Below, in pieces: positions 9,671 to 19,460 of a DNA stretch of 64,000 nt. The translations under genes and the position numbers were made by a program. Location of the stretch: the NCBI RefSeq assembly GCF_900112575.1, contig NZ_FOMH01000007.1, positions 250,043-314,042 of the forward strand, read 5' to 3'. Origin of the DNA: Flavobacterium phragmitis. GTDB lineage: Bacteria; Bacteroidota; Bacteroidia; Flavobacteriales; Flavobacteriaceae. The number at the start of each line of letters is the position of its first letter. Positions within the stretch are counted from its first letter, which is position 1. The notes under the pieces are model-generated. The model saw only the letters and a program-made list of their open reading frames with translations. It made no database searches and had not been told where the DNA came from.

Positions 9671-9841
9671 AAAATCTTTAAAAATGGATGCAAATGTAGT
9701 GAAAAGTGCTAGAAATCATAAATAAACCACTGTATTTTACTTAACGTTAACACAAATTTGAAAGTTTGTTCTTTGTGATAATCCGATTCGTTTGTACTAT
9801 TTAATGAATAGCTTTTCTCATCTTTGCATGAATTAAAAATC

Positions 9842-9913
9842 ATGAAAAATAATTTTTATAACTTCGATTGGTTAAAAACGCTTCGGGAATTTAATTTTAA
9901 AGGAATGAAGTAA
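9842..9913 (+). CDS. Possible 23-residue small ORF upstream of the LytS-type kinase
   Basis: ATG AAA AAT AAT ... TAA reads MKNNFYNFDWLKTLREFNFK plus three residues. It starts 15 bases after a CATCTTTG -7-like element (9819-9826) and ends 28 bases before the kinase ATG, so it would be the first frame on that transcript. It could be a leader peptide, a real microprotein or chance. No family is recognised. Confidence 0.25.
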   Translation: MKNNFYNFDWLKTLREFNFKGMK

Positions 9914-9941
9914 GTCATTCAAAACAGAAAAAACAAAGACA

Positions 9942-10703
9942 ATGCAAGATAACAATACTACTACTTTTATTTTTTTAGCGATTCTTTTTTTGCTGATTGT
10001 TATCATTTGTTTTATGATTTACCAATTGATGCAGGCCAAAAAAGCAAAAGAAGATGCCGAAAAGAGTTTTTATGCGCTGGAAGTAAAAGTAAATGATCTA
10101 CAGTTAGAAAATTTGGAGTCCAAATTGAATCCGCATTTGTTTAAGAATATTTTAAATTCGATTCAGTCGCATGCTTATCAGACTTATTTCGCTTTAGACA
10201 AATTAGCCAATGTTCTGGATTATATTTTATACGAAAGCAAAAAGAAATTTGTGACGGCAAAAGAAGAGATCAATTTTGCACTGAATCTAATCGAAATCAA
10301 TAAAATTAAAATCAGTCCGCTTTTCGAATTGAAGATTAAAACGAATATAAACGAAGACGATAAATTGTACGATCAGCCTTTGTTAGCGCCTTTGATTTCT
10401 ATTGATTTAATAGAAAATGCTTTTAAACACGCCGATCTTCAAAGTGCCGATGCTTTTATTTCGGTTGTTTTTGAATTTAAAGACAATGCTTTTTTTATGA
10501 CGGTTTCGAACAAAATCTCCGACAAAAAAGTGCTGAAAAAGGAGCGAAGCGGTTTTGGACATGCGACTTTAGAACATCGCCTTCGAATTATTTACAAGAA
10601 TAATTTCAAACTCGATAAGTTTATAGAAAACGACATTTATATTGCTCATCTAAAAATAGATTTACTTGAATACAAAACTGAAATGCTTGCTACTGGACGA
10701 TGA
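9942..10703 (+). CDS. LytS-type sensor histidine kinase (His_kinase/HATPase_c)
   Basis: A 253-residue kinase with one membrane helix (about residues 9-29), a short linker, and the His_kinase box LNPHLFKNILNSIQ with the phospho-accepting His at position 65. The ATP-binding N-box is LIENAFKHAD. There is no extracellular sensor domain, so it either senses within the membrane or pairs with another protein. Its last 38 bases overlap the LytTR response-regulator gene, indicating translational coupling and a cognate pair. The signal is unknown. Confidence 0.9.
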   Translation: MQDNNTTTFIFLAILFLLIVIICFMIYQLMQAKKAKEDAEKSFYALEVKVNDLQLENLESKLNPHLFKNILNSIQSHAYQTYFALDKLANVLDYILYESKKKFVTAKEEINFALNLIEINKIKISPLFELKIKTNINEDDKLYDQPLLAPLISIDLIENAFKHADLQSADAFISVVFEFKDNAFFMTVSNKISDKKVLKKERSGFGHATLEHRLRIIYKNNFKLDKFIENDIYIAHLKIDLLEYKTEMLATGR

Positions 10704-11385
10704 GCTTCCGGGATTGACTTATTTGAAAATGCTTTGCGAACAAATTCCGGAACTGGAAATTGTAAAAACATTTAATAATCCTGAGAAACTTTTGTCTGAT
10801 ATTCCAGATCTGGATTTCGATCTTTTAATTTCTGATATCGAAATGCCAGGAATGGACGGCTTGCATCTGGCCGAAATTCTCGAGAATAAATTGGTGATTT
10901 TTTGCACAGCTTACAAAGAGTATGCTGCCGATGCTTTTAATATCGATGCGGTAGATTATATCACAAAACCGGTAAAGTTAGAACGGCTTCAAAAAGCAAT
11001 CACAAAAGCTTTTGAACGTTTTGATAAATCGGATAATTCTAAAAAGTTTATACAACTGAATACTGATAAAGGGAAAACACTTTTGTATTTTAATAAAATT
11101 CAATACATCACAACAGCTGCAAGTGACAGTCGCGATAAAACAGTTTTGTTGGCAGATGGAAGTTTTCTGAATCTGAAAAACGTAAAATTTGACACCCTTT
11201 TGCATGAATTGCCTGATGCCGATTTTTGTAGAATTAACAAAAAAGAGATTGTTGCTGTAAAAGCGATAAAGTTCTTTAACCACAACGAAATTGTATTGCA
11301 CCATGTGGAAGAAAACAATAAAAATACAGCTCTAATTCTGAGCGAAACTTATCGTTCTGATTTTTTGAAAAAGGTAAAATTATAA
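10666..11385 (+). CDS. LytTR-family response regulator
   Basis: A 239-residue protein with an N-terminal receiver domain (acidic pair D11/D12, phospho-acceptor D57 in LLISDIEMPGMDG, K101 in ITKPVKL) and a C-terminal LytTR DNA-binding domain from about residue 130. The start is a TTG inside the kinase gene: no ATG lies in frame before the receiver's first strand, and the TTG puts LKCLLLDDE at the right position. The overlap with the kinase is 38 bases. Regulon unknown; the antiporter gene downstream is a possible target. Confidence 0.88.
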   Translation: MNTKLKCLLLDDELPGLTYLKMLCEQIPELEIVKTFNNPEKLLSDIPDLDFDLLISDIEMPGMDGLHLAEILENKLVIFCTAYKEYAADAFNIDAVDYITKPVKLERLQKAITKAFERFDKSDNSKKFIQLNTDKGKTLLYFNKIQYITTAASDSRDKTVLLADGSFLNLKNVKFDTLLHELPDADFCRINKKEIVAVKAIKFFNHNEIVLHHVEENNKNTALILSETYRSDFLKKVKL

Positions 11386-11498
11386 CTTATTACAAAGTTT
11401 TTCCGACTTGTTACATACATTGAAAATTAGCTGGAAATTTGCTTTTTCACTTAAAACTCAGTTCTGATATTTGCGGCAATAAATCTAAAGAACGAGTT

Positions 11499-13769
11499 AT
11501 GAATAACATTAAAAACTCTGTATTTTACATTACAATTATCGGTGGTTTTACGGCGCTGATTTATTGGGTAATTTCAAAAGGTGCCGCATTAGAAGTGGGG
11601 CGCAACATCGTAAAAAAACAAATCGAAAGCAACCATTGGAATGACTTCCTGGATTCTATGGTTCATAATTTACAGCATCCATTAGCTATTTTATTGGCAC
11701 AGATTGTAACTATTATTTTAGTCGCACGTTTGTTTGGATGGTTTTTTAGAAAAATTGGTCAGCCGTCTGTAATTGGCGAAATGATTGCAGGTATTGTTCT
11801 GGGGCCGTCTTTGGTCGGAATGTATTTTCCTGAATTTTCAGCCACTTTATTTCCAAAAGAATCATTAGGGAACCTACAGTTTTTAAGTCAGATTGGTTTG
11901 ATTCTTTTCATGTTTGTTATCGGAATGGAACTGGATCTTAAGGTGTTAAAAAATAAAGCCCACGATGCGGTTGTAATCAGCCACGCCAGTATTGTAATCC
12001 CGTTTGCTTTAGGATTAACTTTAGCTTACTTTATCTATCACACTTTTGCCCCAATTGGTGTTGAATTTTCTTCTTTTGGATTATTTATGGGAATCGCCAT
12101 GAGTATTACTGCGTTTCCGGTTTTGGCGAGGATAGTTCAGGAACGTGGCATGCAGAAAACAAAATTAGGAACCATTGCGATCACTTGTGCCGCAGCCGAT
12201 GATATTACGGCTTGGTGTATTCTAGCGGTGGTAATTGCTATTGTAAAAGCAGGTTCGTTTACAAGTTCATTGTATGTTATCGGTTTAGCGATTTTATACG
12301 TAATTATTATGTTGAAAATCGTTCGTCCGTTCCTGAAACGTGTAGGCGATTTAAATGCAACTCGCGAAAGTTTAAATAAACCAGTTGTTGCGATTTTCTT
12401 TATCACGCTTTTAATATCTGCTTATGCATCTGAATTAATTGGAATTCACGCTTTATTTGGAGCTTTCTTGGCAGGAGCAATTATGCCGGAAAACAATAAA
12501 TTCAGAAACATATTCATCGAGAAAGTAGAAGATGTTGCCATTATCGTTTTATTGCCATTGTTCTTTGTATTCACAGGTTTGCGTACACAAATTGGATTGT
12601 TAAACGATCCGGAATTATGGAAAATTACTGGATTAATTATCGCTGTTGCCGTAGCAGGTAAATTCTTTGGAAGTGCTTTGGCAGCAAAATTTGTGGGACA
12701 AAACTGGAAAGACAGCTTGTCTATTGGTGCCTTAATGAATACTCGTGGTTTGATGGAACTTGTTGTTCTAAATATCGGTTACGATCTTGGAGTTCTTTCT
12801 ACAGAGATTTTTACGATGATGGTAATTATGGCTTTGGTTACGACTTTTATGACAGGCCCGGCTTTAGATTTTATCGGATTTATTTTTAAAGATAAAGAAA
12901 CTGCTGTACCGGAAGAAATAGGAAGTAAGAGTAAATATAAAATCCTCCTTTCATTTGCAACACCAGAAAGAGGAAAGAAACTGCTTCAGATTGCCAACAG
13001 TTTGGTTAAAAAACAGCCGGACAATTCGATTGTAACTGCAATGCATTTGTCATTGAGTACAGAAATTCACTCTTTTGACGTGAAAGATCATGAGAAAAAA
13101 ATGCTGATTCCAGTTGTCGAAGAATCCAATCGTTTAAATCAAAAAGTGGTGAGTCTTTTTAAAGTTTCAAATGATATTGATACCGATATTATCGATTCAG
13201 CAAATCATGGAGAATATGATTTATTGCTGATTGGTTTAGGACAATCTATTTTTGATGGAACTTTGCTTGGAAAAATCCTTGGTTTTACAACCCGAATCGT
13301 AAATCCGGATCGTTTGATTGATAAGTTTACCGGAAAAGAAGGTTTGTTCGAAAATAATCCATTTGACGAAAGGACCCGTCATATTTTGGCAAAAACTAAA
13401 ATGCCCGTTGGTATTTTGATTGATAAAGATTTGGAAGAAATCAATCAGGTTTTCATTCCGGTTTTTAGTAAAGAAGATGCTTTTTTAATAGATTATGCTA
13501 AAAAATTAATCAATAATAATGGTTCACAGATCACAGTTCTCGATGCCAGCGGTGAAGTAAAAAGTACTCGCGAGATTCAAGAAACCATCCGATCTATAGA
13601 ACAGATTGCCCCAAATCATATTATGATTATGAATGACAGAACTATTAAGAAAGAGTTTTTAGATGGTCAAAACTTAATGATTATAAGTTTGGACAGCTGG
13701 AAGAAATTAATAGAATCTCAAAGTACCTGGCTGAATAATACGCCTTCGGTTTTGATTTTGAAACCATAA
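11499..13769 (+). CDS. CPA2-type cation/proton antiporter with C-terminal cytoplasmic domain
   Basis: From the ATG at 11499 the product is 756 residues. An in-frame TTG at 11439 would add 20 residues with no membrane character, so the ATG is preferred. The N-terminal ~450 residues form a Na+/H+ exchanger domain of about 12-13 helices, with the family motifs IGQPSVIGEMIAGIVLGPSL and the ion-binding AADDITAW. The C-terminal ~250 residues are soluble and resemble universal-stress-protein-like regulatory regions of bacterial CPA2 proteins. It probably exchanges Na+ or K+ for protons at the inner membrane. A strong terminator follows at 13796. Confidence 0.9.
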   Translation: MNNIKNSVFYITIIGGFTALIYWVISKGAALEVGRNIVKKQIESNHWNDFLDSMVHNLQHPLAILLAQIVTIILVARLFGWFFRKIGQPSVIGEMIAGIVLGPSLVGMYFPEFSATLFPKESLGNLQFLSQIGLILFMFVIGMELDLKVLKNKAHDAVVISHASIVIPFALGLTLAYFIYHTFAPIGVEFSSFGLFMGIAMSITAFPVLARIVQERGMQKTKLGTIAITCAAADDITAWCILAVVIAIVKAGSFTSSLYVIGLAILYVIIMLKIVRPFLKRVGDLNATRESLNKPVVAIFFITLLISAYASELIGIHALFGAFLAGAIMPENNKFRNIFIEKVEDVAIIVLLPLFFVFTGLRTQIGLLNDPELWKITGLIIAVAVAGKFFGSALAAKFVGQNWKDSLSIGALMNTRGLMELVVLNIGYDLGVLSTEIFTMMVIMALVTTFMTGPALDFIGFIFKDKETAVPEEIGSKSKYKILLSFATPERGKKLLQIANSLVKKQPDNSIVTAMHLSLSTEIHSFDVKDHEKKMLIPVVEESNRLNQKVVSLFKVSNDIDTDIIDSANHGEYDLLLIGLGQSIFDGTLLGKILGFTTRIVNPDRLIDKFTGKEGLFENNPFDERTRHILAKTKMPVGILIDKDLEEINQVFIPVFSKEDAFLIDYAKKLINNNGSQITVLDASGEVKSTREIQETIRSIEQIAPNHIMIMNDRTIKKEFLDGQNLMIISLDSWKKLIESQSTWLNNTPSVLILKP

Positions 13770-13795
13770 ATAGTTTTAAATCTCAATTTTTTGAA

Positions 13796-13841
13796 ATTCC
13801 AAATTCCAATTTTTACTGATTGGAATTTGGGATTTTTTTTG
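13796..13841 (+). terminator. Terminator of the antiporter gene (ATTCCAAATTCCAAT family)
   Basis: The arm at 13796-13810 pairs with 13819-13833 with one G-T wobble, followed by eight T residues. The same sequence family terminates leuS (25611-25653) and occurs near 32055 and 32960, so it is a reused terminator cassette. Confidence 0.8.
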
Positions 13842-13847
13842 GAGCAG

Positions 13848-13889
13848 AACTTTGTCAAAGTTTAAAACTTTGACAAAGTTTTTTTTTAC
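13848..13889 (+). repeat. TTTGTCAAAG palindrome with T-run
   Basis: AACTTTGTCAAAGTTT at 13848-13863 is followed by its reverse complement at 13865-13880 and nine T residues. A second copy lies near 7197-7225. It may be a back-up terminator. Confidence 0.65.
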
Positions 13890-14153
13890 GTGAATGTCAT
13901 CCTGAGGAACTAAGGATCACAAAAGAAACTACGAATAGTATTCATACTTTGCAGAGCTACTTGTGGAGATGTCTCCTTCGTCGACATGACAAATATTAAG
14001 GGTATGTATTGAGAAAAAATCTGCTGAGATCTGTTTAAATCTGCATGAAAAATAATATTGTTTCATTCTTTTAATAGTTTAAATAATCTTTTATCCATTC
14101 AAAGAATAAAAACAGTAGAGAATTTGGAATTTTTAAGTATTGAGATTAAAAAA

Positions 14154-16649
14154 CTACAATCCCAAATCAAGCACATAAGAAATCTTAACCGCAATATTAT
14201 CCTCAAACTTCAATAACTGATTTGGTCCATAACGATAGAATCCAGCAAGACCAAAACCTTTGTAGATTTTGTTTAATTCTAAACCTGATTCATAAAATCC
14301 TCTTTCAAGTGTTTTGTAAGCTGGGCCAACATGCTGTTCAGGGTTTTCCATATTACCCCAAGCCATTCTGGAAACTATAACCAATGAAGGTCTGACCTTT
14401 TTGAGAATTGTAATACGGTCGAAACCATGTTTGATTTGGAACATTAAATATTGGCTTGAGAAAAACTCATTAAAAAACATCGTTTCAAAAGCGTTTCTTC
14501 CAGAAAAAGTAATACGCTGAACCACCGTTTCTTTGGTTAAATTGTTAGGAGAAGTATTGTACAAATGTGTAATTGGAACATCTCCCATGGCTAAACCTGC
14601 TTGGAAAAGTAAACTGGTTTTCTGGCGGTTTAAATATTTCTTTTCGTACTCTGCTTTAAAATCGATTTTGCTGAAAGTGAAATCATTGTCGAATACATTT
14701 GGAAGAGACTGTGTGTATTGAAAAGTAAATCTAGGAAATCTTTTCTCCGTCTCATTTCTTCCCGTTGGAGTCTGCATGAAATCACTGAAAGGTGCCCAAA
14801 CGATAGAAAGCATTGCCGTTGTCATAACATAACTCGAATACAATTTCCCATTGTAATTAAATAAATAATCAAATTTTGGTTCGATGTAGTTTCTTGAGAA
14901 TTCTAAAACAGCTTCCGTTTTCGGAATAATTTTGGTCTGAATATTACCGCGCCATCCAGTATATTCGTAGAAAGTACTGATGTTAATCGGACGAGGATCA
15001 TAAATTTTAAAAACACGTTTGTCAACTGCAAAAACAGTACTTGCAATCTCGCGCACGTCATCTGTATAATAGCCGTTAAACCAAGTGTTGGTGTATTTAT
15101 CCAATAAAACTCCTGCTCCTAAACTGTATTTAAAAGCTCCATCTTTTGTTCCGTAAGCCGTATAACCTTCAAGACGGAAATTTTTAGATAATCGGTCATT
15201 TGTAATGCCGCCAAGACCAAGACGAAAACCTTCGTAATTATTATAGCTGATAATCTTTTTTAAATCCAGATCAACCGGGCCGATTGGATAAAAACCATTA
15301 ATGATTTTTCTTCCAATTCCCAGACGTTTTTCAATTCGGTTGCTGACAGAAATACTGTCTAGTAATTGATATGTTTTTTGGCTCTTTAAGTCGAGATTTT
15401 CTTTTCGGTAGGCTTCCCAAAAACTTTCCGGTTTTTTAGCAGCATCGTCATTAATTTCGATATAAAGTGATGGGTTTTTTACCGAATTGTTGGTGTTGAA
15501 ACGAATATCAAAACTATTACTTTCAGAAAGCAGATAAGTAAAGTCTGAAGCCACTTTTTTTCTCGGTTCAAAATTCTCTTCAACATCTCCATCAAATTGA
15601 ATCGTTCCGCCAAGAATCCTAATGTCATCATCATTCTTTCCTTTTACAATCTTGAAAGTGGTATTGCTTTGGAACCAGATTTTTTCTTTCGGAATATATT
15701 CAAATTCATGAATACCGCTGATATCCAAAACGCCTTTTATTCGCATTACCGCTTTAGCGACAGCAAAATTTTCTTTGTCAATATATAAAACTCCTTCTAA
15801 ACCAGATGATCTTCGTTTAAGCTTATTTTTGAAATAAATCATGTAAGCGTCACGACCTTTAATACTTACAGTGTCTAATAATTTATAATTGTAGGTAGAT
15901 GTTGCAGAGTTCGAAATTGGATTTTCATATTTGGTTTCAAATAATTCATATTTCGAATCATAAATCGAAATGGACTGAAGATTAAATGCTAAAACTTCAT
16001 AAATAGGCTGTTTAAAACCTGCAATTTTAGTTCCGAGAACCGTTTCTTTCAGTTTATTGTTTGTAAATTGATATTGCGAAACTTTCTCTGTTTGAAATAA
16101 ATGCTGTTTGCTTACAATTTCCTTGAATTTATAATCAGAAGAATCAATGTTGATTATTTTTTTGTCTAAATCTTTATAAGATGCCGAAGAATCGATTCTG
16201 CCGTCTATAGAATCCGGATTTGCTGTAACAATAAGCTTGTTGTAGGTTTTGTATTCGAAATTGCTGAGTTTTTTCTGCGGATCATTTTGCCATTTGCTGG
16301 CAATCACTTTTCGAATTATTGTTAAGGCCGGATTTTCATTAGAAACAACAACTTCTTTTAAATCATCTGTCTGTTGTACAAGAGAAACAGCATAAAAAGT
16401 TTTGTTTTTGATTAGTGCAATAGTCTTCTTTTGAAAGCCAACATAAGATACGCTTAGAGTGGTTGCCGACGTACTGATTTTGAAAATGAATTTCCCATCA
16501 ACATCTGTAATAGTGTTGTTGTTTTCTGATGTTGTAATGGTGGCAAACGGAAGAGGTTTGTTGTTTGAATCGGTTACGATTCCGTTTATTTGAATTTGCG
16601 CCTGAAGTGTAAGCGTAAAAAACAAAGTCAAAAAACAAAATAGCTTCAT
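14154..16649 (-). CDS. DUF5686 outer-membrane protein with carboxypeptidase-regulatory-like domain
   Basis: An 831-residue protein with a signal peptide (MKLFCFLTLFFTLTLQAQ), a CarboxypepD_reg-like beta-sandwich at about 20-100 (INGIVTDSNNKPLPFATI), and a long region matching the DUF5686 layout, ending in a beta-barrel-like stretch and the C-terminal ISYVLDLGL. These are Bacteroidota outer-membrane proteins, related in layout to TonB-dependent receptors but without a plug domain. Substrate and function are unknown. It is monocistronic, with its start about 30 bases from AT-rich sequence that should hold the promoter. Confidence 0.85.
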   Translation of the reverse strand: MKLFCFLTLFFTLTLQAQIQINGIVTDSNNKPLPFATITTSENNNTITDVDGKFIFKISTSATTLSVSYVGFQKKTIALIKNKTFYAVSLVQQTDDLKEVVVSNENPALTIIRKVIASKWQNDPQKKLSNFEYKTYNKLIVTANPDSIDGRIDSSASYKDLDKKIINIDSSDYKFKEIVSKQHLFQTEKVSQYQFTNNKLKETVLGTKIAGFKQPIYEVLAFNLQSISIYDSKYELFETKYENPISNSATSTYNYKLLDTVSIKGRDAYMIYFKNKLKRRSSGLEGVLYIDKENFAVAKAVMRIKGVLDISGIHEFEYIPKEKIWFQSNTTFKIVKGKNDDDIRILGGTIQFDGDVEENFEPRKKVASDFTYLLSESNSFDIRFNTNNSVKNPSLYIEINDDAAKKPESFWEAYRKENLDLKSQKTYQLLDSISVSNRIEKRLGIGRKIINGFYPIGPVDLDLKKIISYNNYEGFRLGLGGITNDRLSKNFRLEGYTAYGTKDGAFKYSLGAGVLLDKYTNTWFNGYYTDDVREIASTVFAVDKRVFKIYDPRPINISTFYEYTGWRGNIQTKIIPKTEAVLEFSRNYIEPKFDYLFNYNGKLYSSYVMTTAMLSIVWAPFSDFMQTPTGRNETEKRFPRFTFQYTQSLPNVFDNDFTFSKIDFKAEYEKKYLNRQKTSLLFQAGLAMGDVPITHLYNTSPNNLTKETVVQRITFSGRNAFETMFFNEFFSSQYLMFQIKHGFDRITILKKVRPSLVIVSRMAWGNMENPEQHVGPAYKTLERGFYESGLELNKIYKGFGLAGFYRYGPNQLLKFEDNIAVKISYVLDLGL

Positions 16650-16709
16650 ACAGAATGATATAGTTTCAAAAACGAAAAGAATTTAATTTTCGTATGCAAA
16701 AATAGCAAT

Positions 16710-16750
16710 AAAAAAATCCGCCTGATACAATAAACCAGACGGATTTTTTA
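16710..16750 (-). terminator. Terminator of the pyrH-frr unit
   Basis: AATCCGCCTG at 16715-16724 pairs with CAGACGGATT at 16736-16745 (one G-T wobble). Read on the minus strand it is followed by a run of T residues (A-run 16711-16716). It lies 19 bases beyond the frr stop. Confidence 0.8.
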
Positions 16751-16768
16751 TTTTATTCCAAAACCTAA

Positions 16769-17332
16769 TTACACTTTCATGATTTCAGCTTCTTTTAAAG
16801 CTAATAATTCATCGATTTTTTTGATGTAAGCGTTTGTTAAGTTCTGAACTTCTTCTTCTGCAGATTTGCAGATGTCTTCTGAAGTTCCTTCTTTTTCTAA
16901 TTTTTTGATGTCAGTATTGGCATCTTTACGAGAATTACGAATACCAATTTTAGCATCCTCAGCCTCAGATTTTGCTTGTTTTGCTAAATCACGACGACGC
17001 TCTTCTGTTAATGGCGGTACGCTGATAATTACCATATCACCATTATTCATTGGGTTAAAACCAATGTTAGCGATCAAAATTGCTTTCTCAATTGCCTGCA
17101 GCATATTTTTTTCAAATGGCTGTAATGTAATTGTTCTCGCATCTGGAACACTGATTTTAGATACTTGCGAAAGCGGTGTTGCAGATCCGTAATAATCAAC
17201 AAAAACACCTCCAAGCATAGCTGGAGAAGCTTTTCCTGCACGAATATTTAGAAATTCTTTTTCTAAGTGTGCAATCGTACCATTCATTGATTCTTCAGTA
17301 CTTTCTAAAATAAAATCTATTTCTTCAGTCAT
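16769..17332 (-). CDS. frr: Ribosome recycling factor
   Basis: A 187-residue protein, the normal length for the factor that, with EF-G, splits post-termination ribosomes. The central conserved block reads GSATPLSQVSKISVPDARTI, followed by IANIGFNPMNNGDMVIISVP and the LTEERRRDLAKQAK segment of the three-helix domain. The gene lies 70 bases downstream of pyrH on the same strand, the order found across many bacteria, and ends at a terminator. Confidence 0.97.
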   Translation of the reverse strand: MTEEIDFILESTEESMNGTIAHLEKEFLNIRAGKASPAMLGGVFVDYYGSATPLSQVSKISVPDARTITLQPFEKNMLQAIEKAILIANIGFNPMNNGDMVIISVPPLTEERRRDLAKQAKSEAEDAKIGIRNSRKDANTDIKKLEKEGTSEDICKSAEEEVQNLTNAYIKKIDELLALKEAEIMKV

Positions 17333-17402
17333 TGTTTTTTAGTTTTCAGTTTTATTTTCAGTTTTCAGTTAAAGTCATGCGACTGTAAACTGTTACTGAT
17401 GA

Positions 17403-18110
17403 CTATATATTTACTACAGTTCCTATATTTTGGCCTTCGCAGATTTTCAATAGGTTTCCAATTTTGTTCATGTCAAAAACTACAATTGGCAATTTGTTTT
17501 CCTGGCTTAAAGTAAATGCTGTGGTATCCATTACATTCAATCCTTTTTTGATTACGTCATCAAAAGAAATAAAATCAAATTTTACAGCTGCTGCATTTTT
17601 CTCTGGATCAGAATCGTAAACTCCGTCAACACGTGTTCCTTTTAATATTACATCAGCATTGATTTCGATTCCTCTTAAAACAGCTGCTGTATCAGTTGTG
17701 AAGTATGGGTTTCCAGTTCCTGCACCAAAAATTACAATTCTGCCTTTTTCTAAGTGGCGGTCAGCTCTTCTTTTAATATATGGTTCTGCAATAGATTCCA
17801 TTTTTAGAGCCGTTTGCAGACGCGTTTTCATTCCTTTGTCCTCAAGCGCACCTTGCAAAGCCATTCCGTTAATTACAGTAGCAAGCATTCCCATGTAATC
17901 GCCTTGAACTCTATCCATTCCAGAGCTTGCTCCGGCAACTCCTCTAAATATATTTCCTCCTCCAATAACAATTGCAATCTCTACTCCTTTACTGTGAATC
18001 TGCTTAATTTCGTCTGCATATTCGGCTAATCTTTTTGGGTCTATACCGTATTGTAAATCACCCATTAGGGCTTCGCCGCTAAGTTTTAGAAGAATTCTTT
18101 TATATTTCAT
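17403..18110 (-). CDS. pyrH: UMP kinase
   Basis: A 235-residue amino-acid-kinase-fold enzyme that phosphorylates UMP to UDP in pyrimidine nucleotide synthesis. The N-terminal [14 protein letters not shown] nucleotide loop, the GGGNIFRG motif, and [14 protein letters not shown] are diagnostic of the bacterial hexameric enzyme; [20 protein letters not shown] closes the active site. It is the first gene of the pyrH-frr pair. The rpsB and tsf genes often seen upstream are absent here. Confidence 0.97.
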   Translation of the reverse strand: MKYKRILLKLSGEALMGDLQYGIDPKRLAEYADEIKQIHSKGVEIAIVIGGGNIFRGVAGASSGMDRVQGDYMGMLATVINGMALQGALEDKGMKTRLQTALKMESIAEPYIKRRADRHLEKGRIVIFGAGTGNPYFTTDTAAVLRGIEINADVILKGTRVDGVYDSDPEKNAAAVKFDFISFDDVIKKGLNVMDTTAFTLSQENKLPIVVFDMNKIGNLLKICEGQNIGTVVNI

Positions 18111-18503
18111 GTGTGTGTCGCGTTAATTTGTGCAAATATAGACATATTCTGATTTTTAAAAATAATGTTTGCAAAAAATTAATTATAAGTGCGATTTTAG
18201 ACTAAAAAAGCCTTTTAAAGGCAAAACTTAAATGGGGATTTTTTTGCCACAAAGAGCGCAAAGATTTTATAGATAGATGAAGCCTTAATGCGAAAAGTTT
18301 GCAAAGCGTTCTGAACACAAAGCTCTGCGAACTTTGCAATTTCCTATTTCATCATTTAAGATAAAACTCTTAGTGTCCTTTGCGTTAAATTCTCATTTCA
18401 AGAGAAGATTAAATGAAATTTAAATAGACTATTAAATGTGACAAATGTCATTTCTGCATCTTTCTAAATTTTGTATTTTTATTGTAACAAAAAATAAACA
18501 AAT
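18111..18503. other. Intergenic region with GCCACAAAG-type repeats
   Basis: No gene is seen between divergent pyrH and the thioredoxin-fold gene. A GCCACAAAGAGCGCAAAG unit at 18246-18263 and opposing CTTAGTGTCCTTTGCG near 18369 form an imperfect long inverted repeat, a version of the repeat around rpoN and tyrS. The sequence just before 18504 should hold the downstream gene's promoter. Confidence 0.55.
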
Positions 18504-19121
18504 ATGAAAAGTACTGTAGCCAAAGCATTATTCAATAGTCATTCTTATGCAGAATACCGAAAACTAGTAACCGATTTATTATCTGAAGGAAAATCAACCG
18601 GAAATGAGCAGTCAGAAAGTTTGACCAACTATTCTAAATTGAATGAAGCGAGAATGAACAGGCTGGAGAAAACCATAAAAATTTCTGAATCTGTTGCAGA
18701 GAAACTCCAAAATCTGGACAATCATTATATCTGGCTGGTTTTGTCTGAAGGCTGGTGCGGAGACGCTGCGCAGATTCTTCCTATTTTAGACAAGATGGCT
18801 CATGTTTCTAACAAAAGAATTGATCTTAGAATTGCACTTCGGGACGAAAATGACGATTTGATGAAGCAATATTTAACTAACGGTGGAAGAGCAATTCCAA
18901 AAGTCATTGTAATTTGTAAAGAAGCCGGAATTGTTCGTGCAGATTGGGGACCAAGACCTAAAGGAGCAGCAGAATTAATGGCAACTCATAAAAGAGAAGT
19001 TGGACCAATTGATGAAAAAATAAAAACTGATTTACAGTTATGGTATTTGGCTGATAAAGGGATTTCTGTACAGGAAGAATTGCTTGAAATTATGGAGAAT
19101 ATTAAGTATAATCGATTGTAG
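18504..19121 (+). CDS. Thioredoxin-fold family protein lacking CxxC
   Basis: A 205-residue cytoplasmic protein of the Thioredoxin_9 type. At the place of the redox motif it has SEGWCGDAAQILP, with one cysteine and no second one, which is normal for this family and not a mutation. A cis-Pro-like segment (GGRAIPKVIVI) follows at the expected distance. It has no signal peptide, so it is not a periplasmic disulfide protein. The function is not established; a single-cysteine redox or peroxide role is only conjecture. It is monocistronic. Confidence 0.85.
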   Translation: MKSTVAKALFNSHSYAEYRKLVTDLLSEGKSTGNEQSESLTNYSKLNEARMNRLEKTIKISESVAEKLQNLDNHYIWLVLSEGWCGDAAQILPILDKMAHVSNKRIDLRIALRDENDDLMKQYLTNGGRAIPKVIVICKEAGIVRADWGPRPKGAAELMATHKREVGPIDEKIKTDLQLWYLADKGISVQEELLEIMENIKYNRL

Positions 19122-19295
19122 TTTTTCTTAATGTGTTGATAAACAAATAATTTCGTTGATAAAATTATCTTAAAGTCTTTTTATCTTAGTTTGAATTTCG
19201 TATCTTAGTATTGATAACCCACGTCTATTATAACTTTCTGATTTACTCTTTTTATTGGTGTTTATTTAATGTTTAACAATTAAAAGTACACTATT

Positions 19296-19373
19296 ATGAA
19301 AAAGTTATTCGAAAGGTTTTATGATTTCTTCTCTCAATTTTTATTTGGAGGAAAAAATGTGCCTCACTATTAA
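19296..19373 (+). CDS. Possible 25-residue small protein with its own terminator
   Basis: ATG AAA AAG TTA ... TAA encodes MKKLFERFYDFFSQFLFGGK followed by NVPHY: an amphipathic, aromatic-rich peptide. A perfect terminator hairpin lies at 19425-19459, after a weaker stem (19383-19407). No other plus-strand gene ends here except the thioredoxin-fold gene 300 bases earlier, so a separate short transcript is plausible. It could equally be a small RNA. No family is recognised. Confidence 0.4.
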   Translation: MKKLFERFYDFFSQFLFGGKNVPHY

Positions 19374-19424
19374 CTCGGGGAAATAAGTATGAAATAATTT
19401 TACTTATCAACTTTAGGAAACATG

Positions 19425-19459
19425 GCACATTACTCCATAAAAAAGTAATGTGCTTTTTT
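19425..19459 (+). terminator. Rho-independent terminator
   Basis: GCACATTAC at 19425-19433 pairs perfectly with GTAATGTGC at 19445-19453 and is followed by six T residues. It ends a plus-strand transcript and overlaps nothing coding; truB ends at 19461 on the other strand. Confidence 0.85.
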
Positions 19460-19460
19460 A

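Larger units (their letters stand above)
13770..14153. other. Intergenic region with terminators and repeat elements
   Basis: No gene is visible. It holds two hairpins (13796-13841, 13848-13889) and an element running from GTCATCCTGAGGAAC (13897) to CTCCTTCGTCGACATGAC (about 13989). The ends of that element resemble the 'GTCAT...GACGAAGGAG' intergenic repeats that I recall as common in flavobacteria. Confidence 0.6.

Noticed and set aside
18504..19121. Loss of CxxC in the thioredoxin-fold protein read as a mutation
   Set aside because: The Thioredoxin_9-type family normally has one cysteine in this position (WCGD), so it is not a broken thioredoxin.
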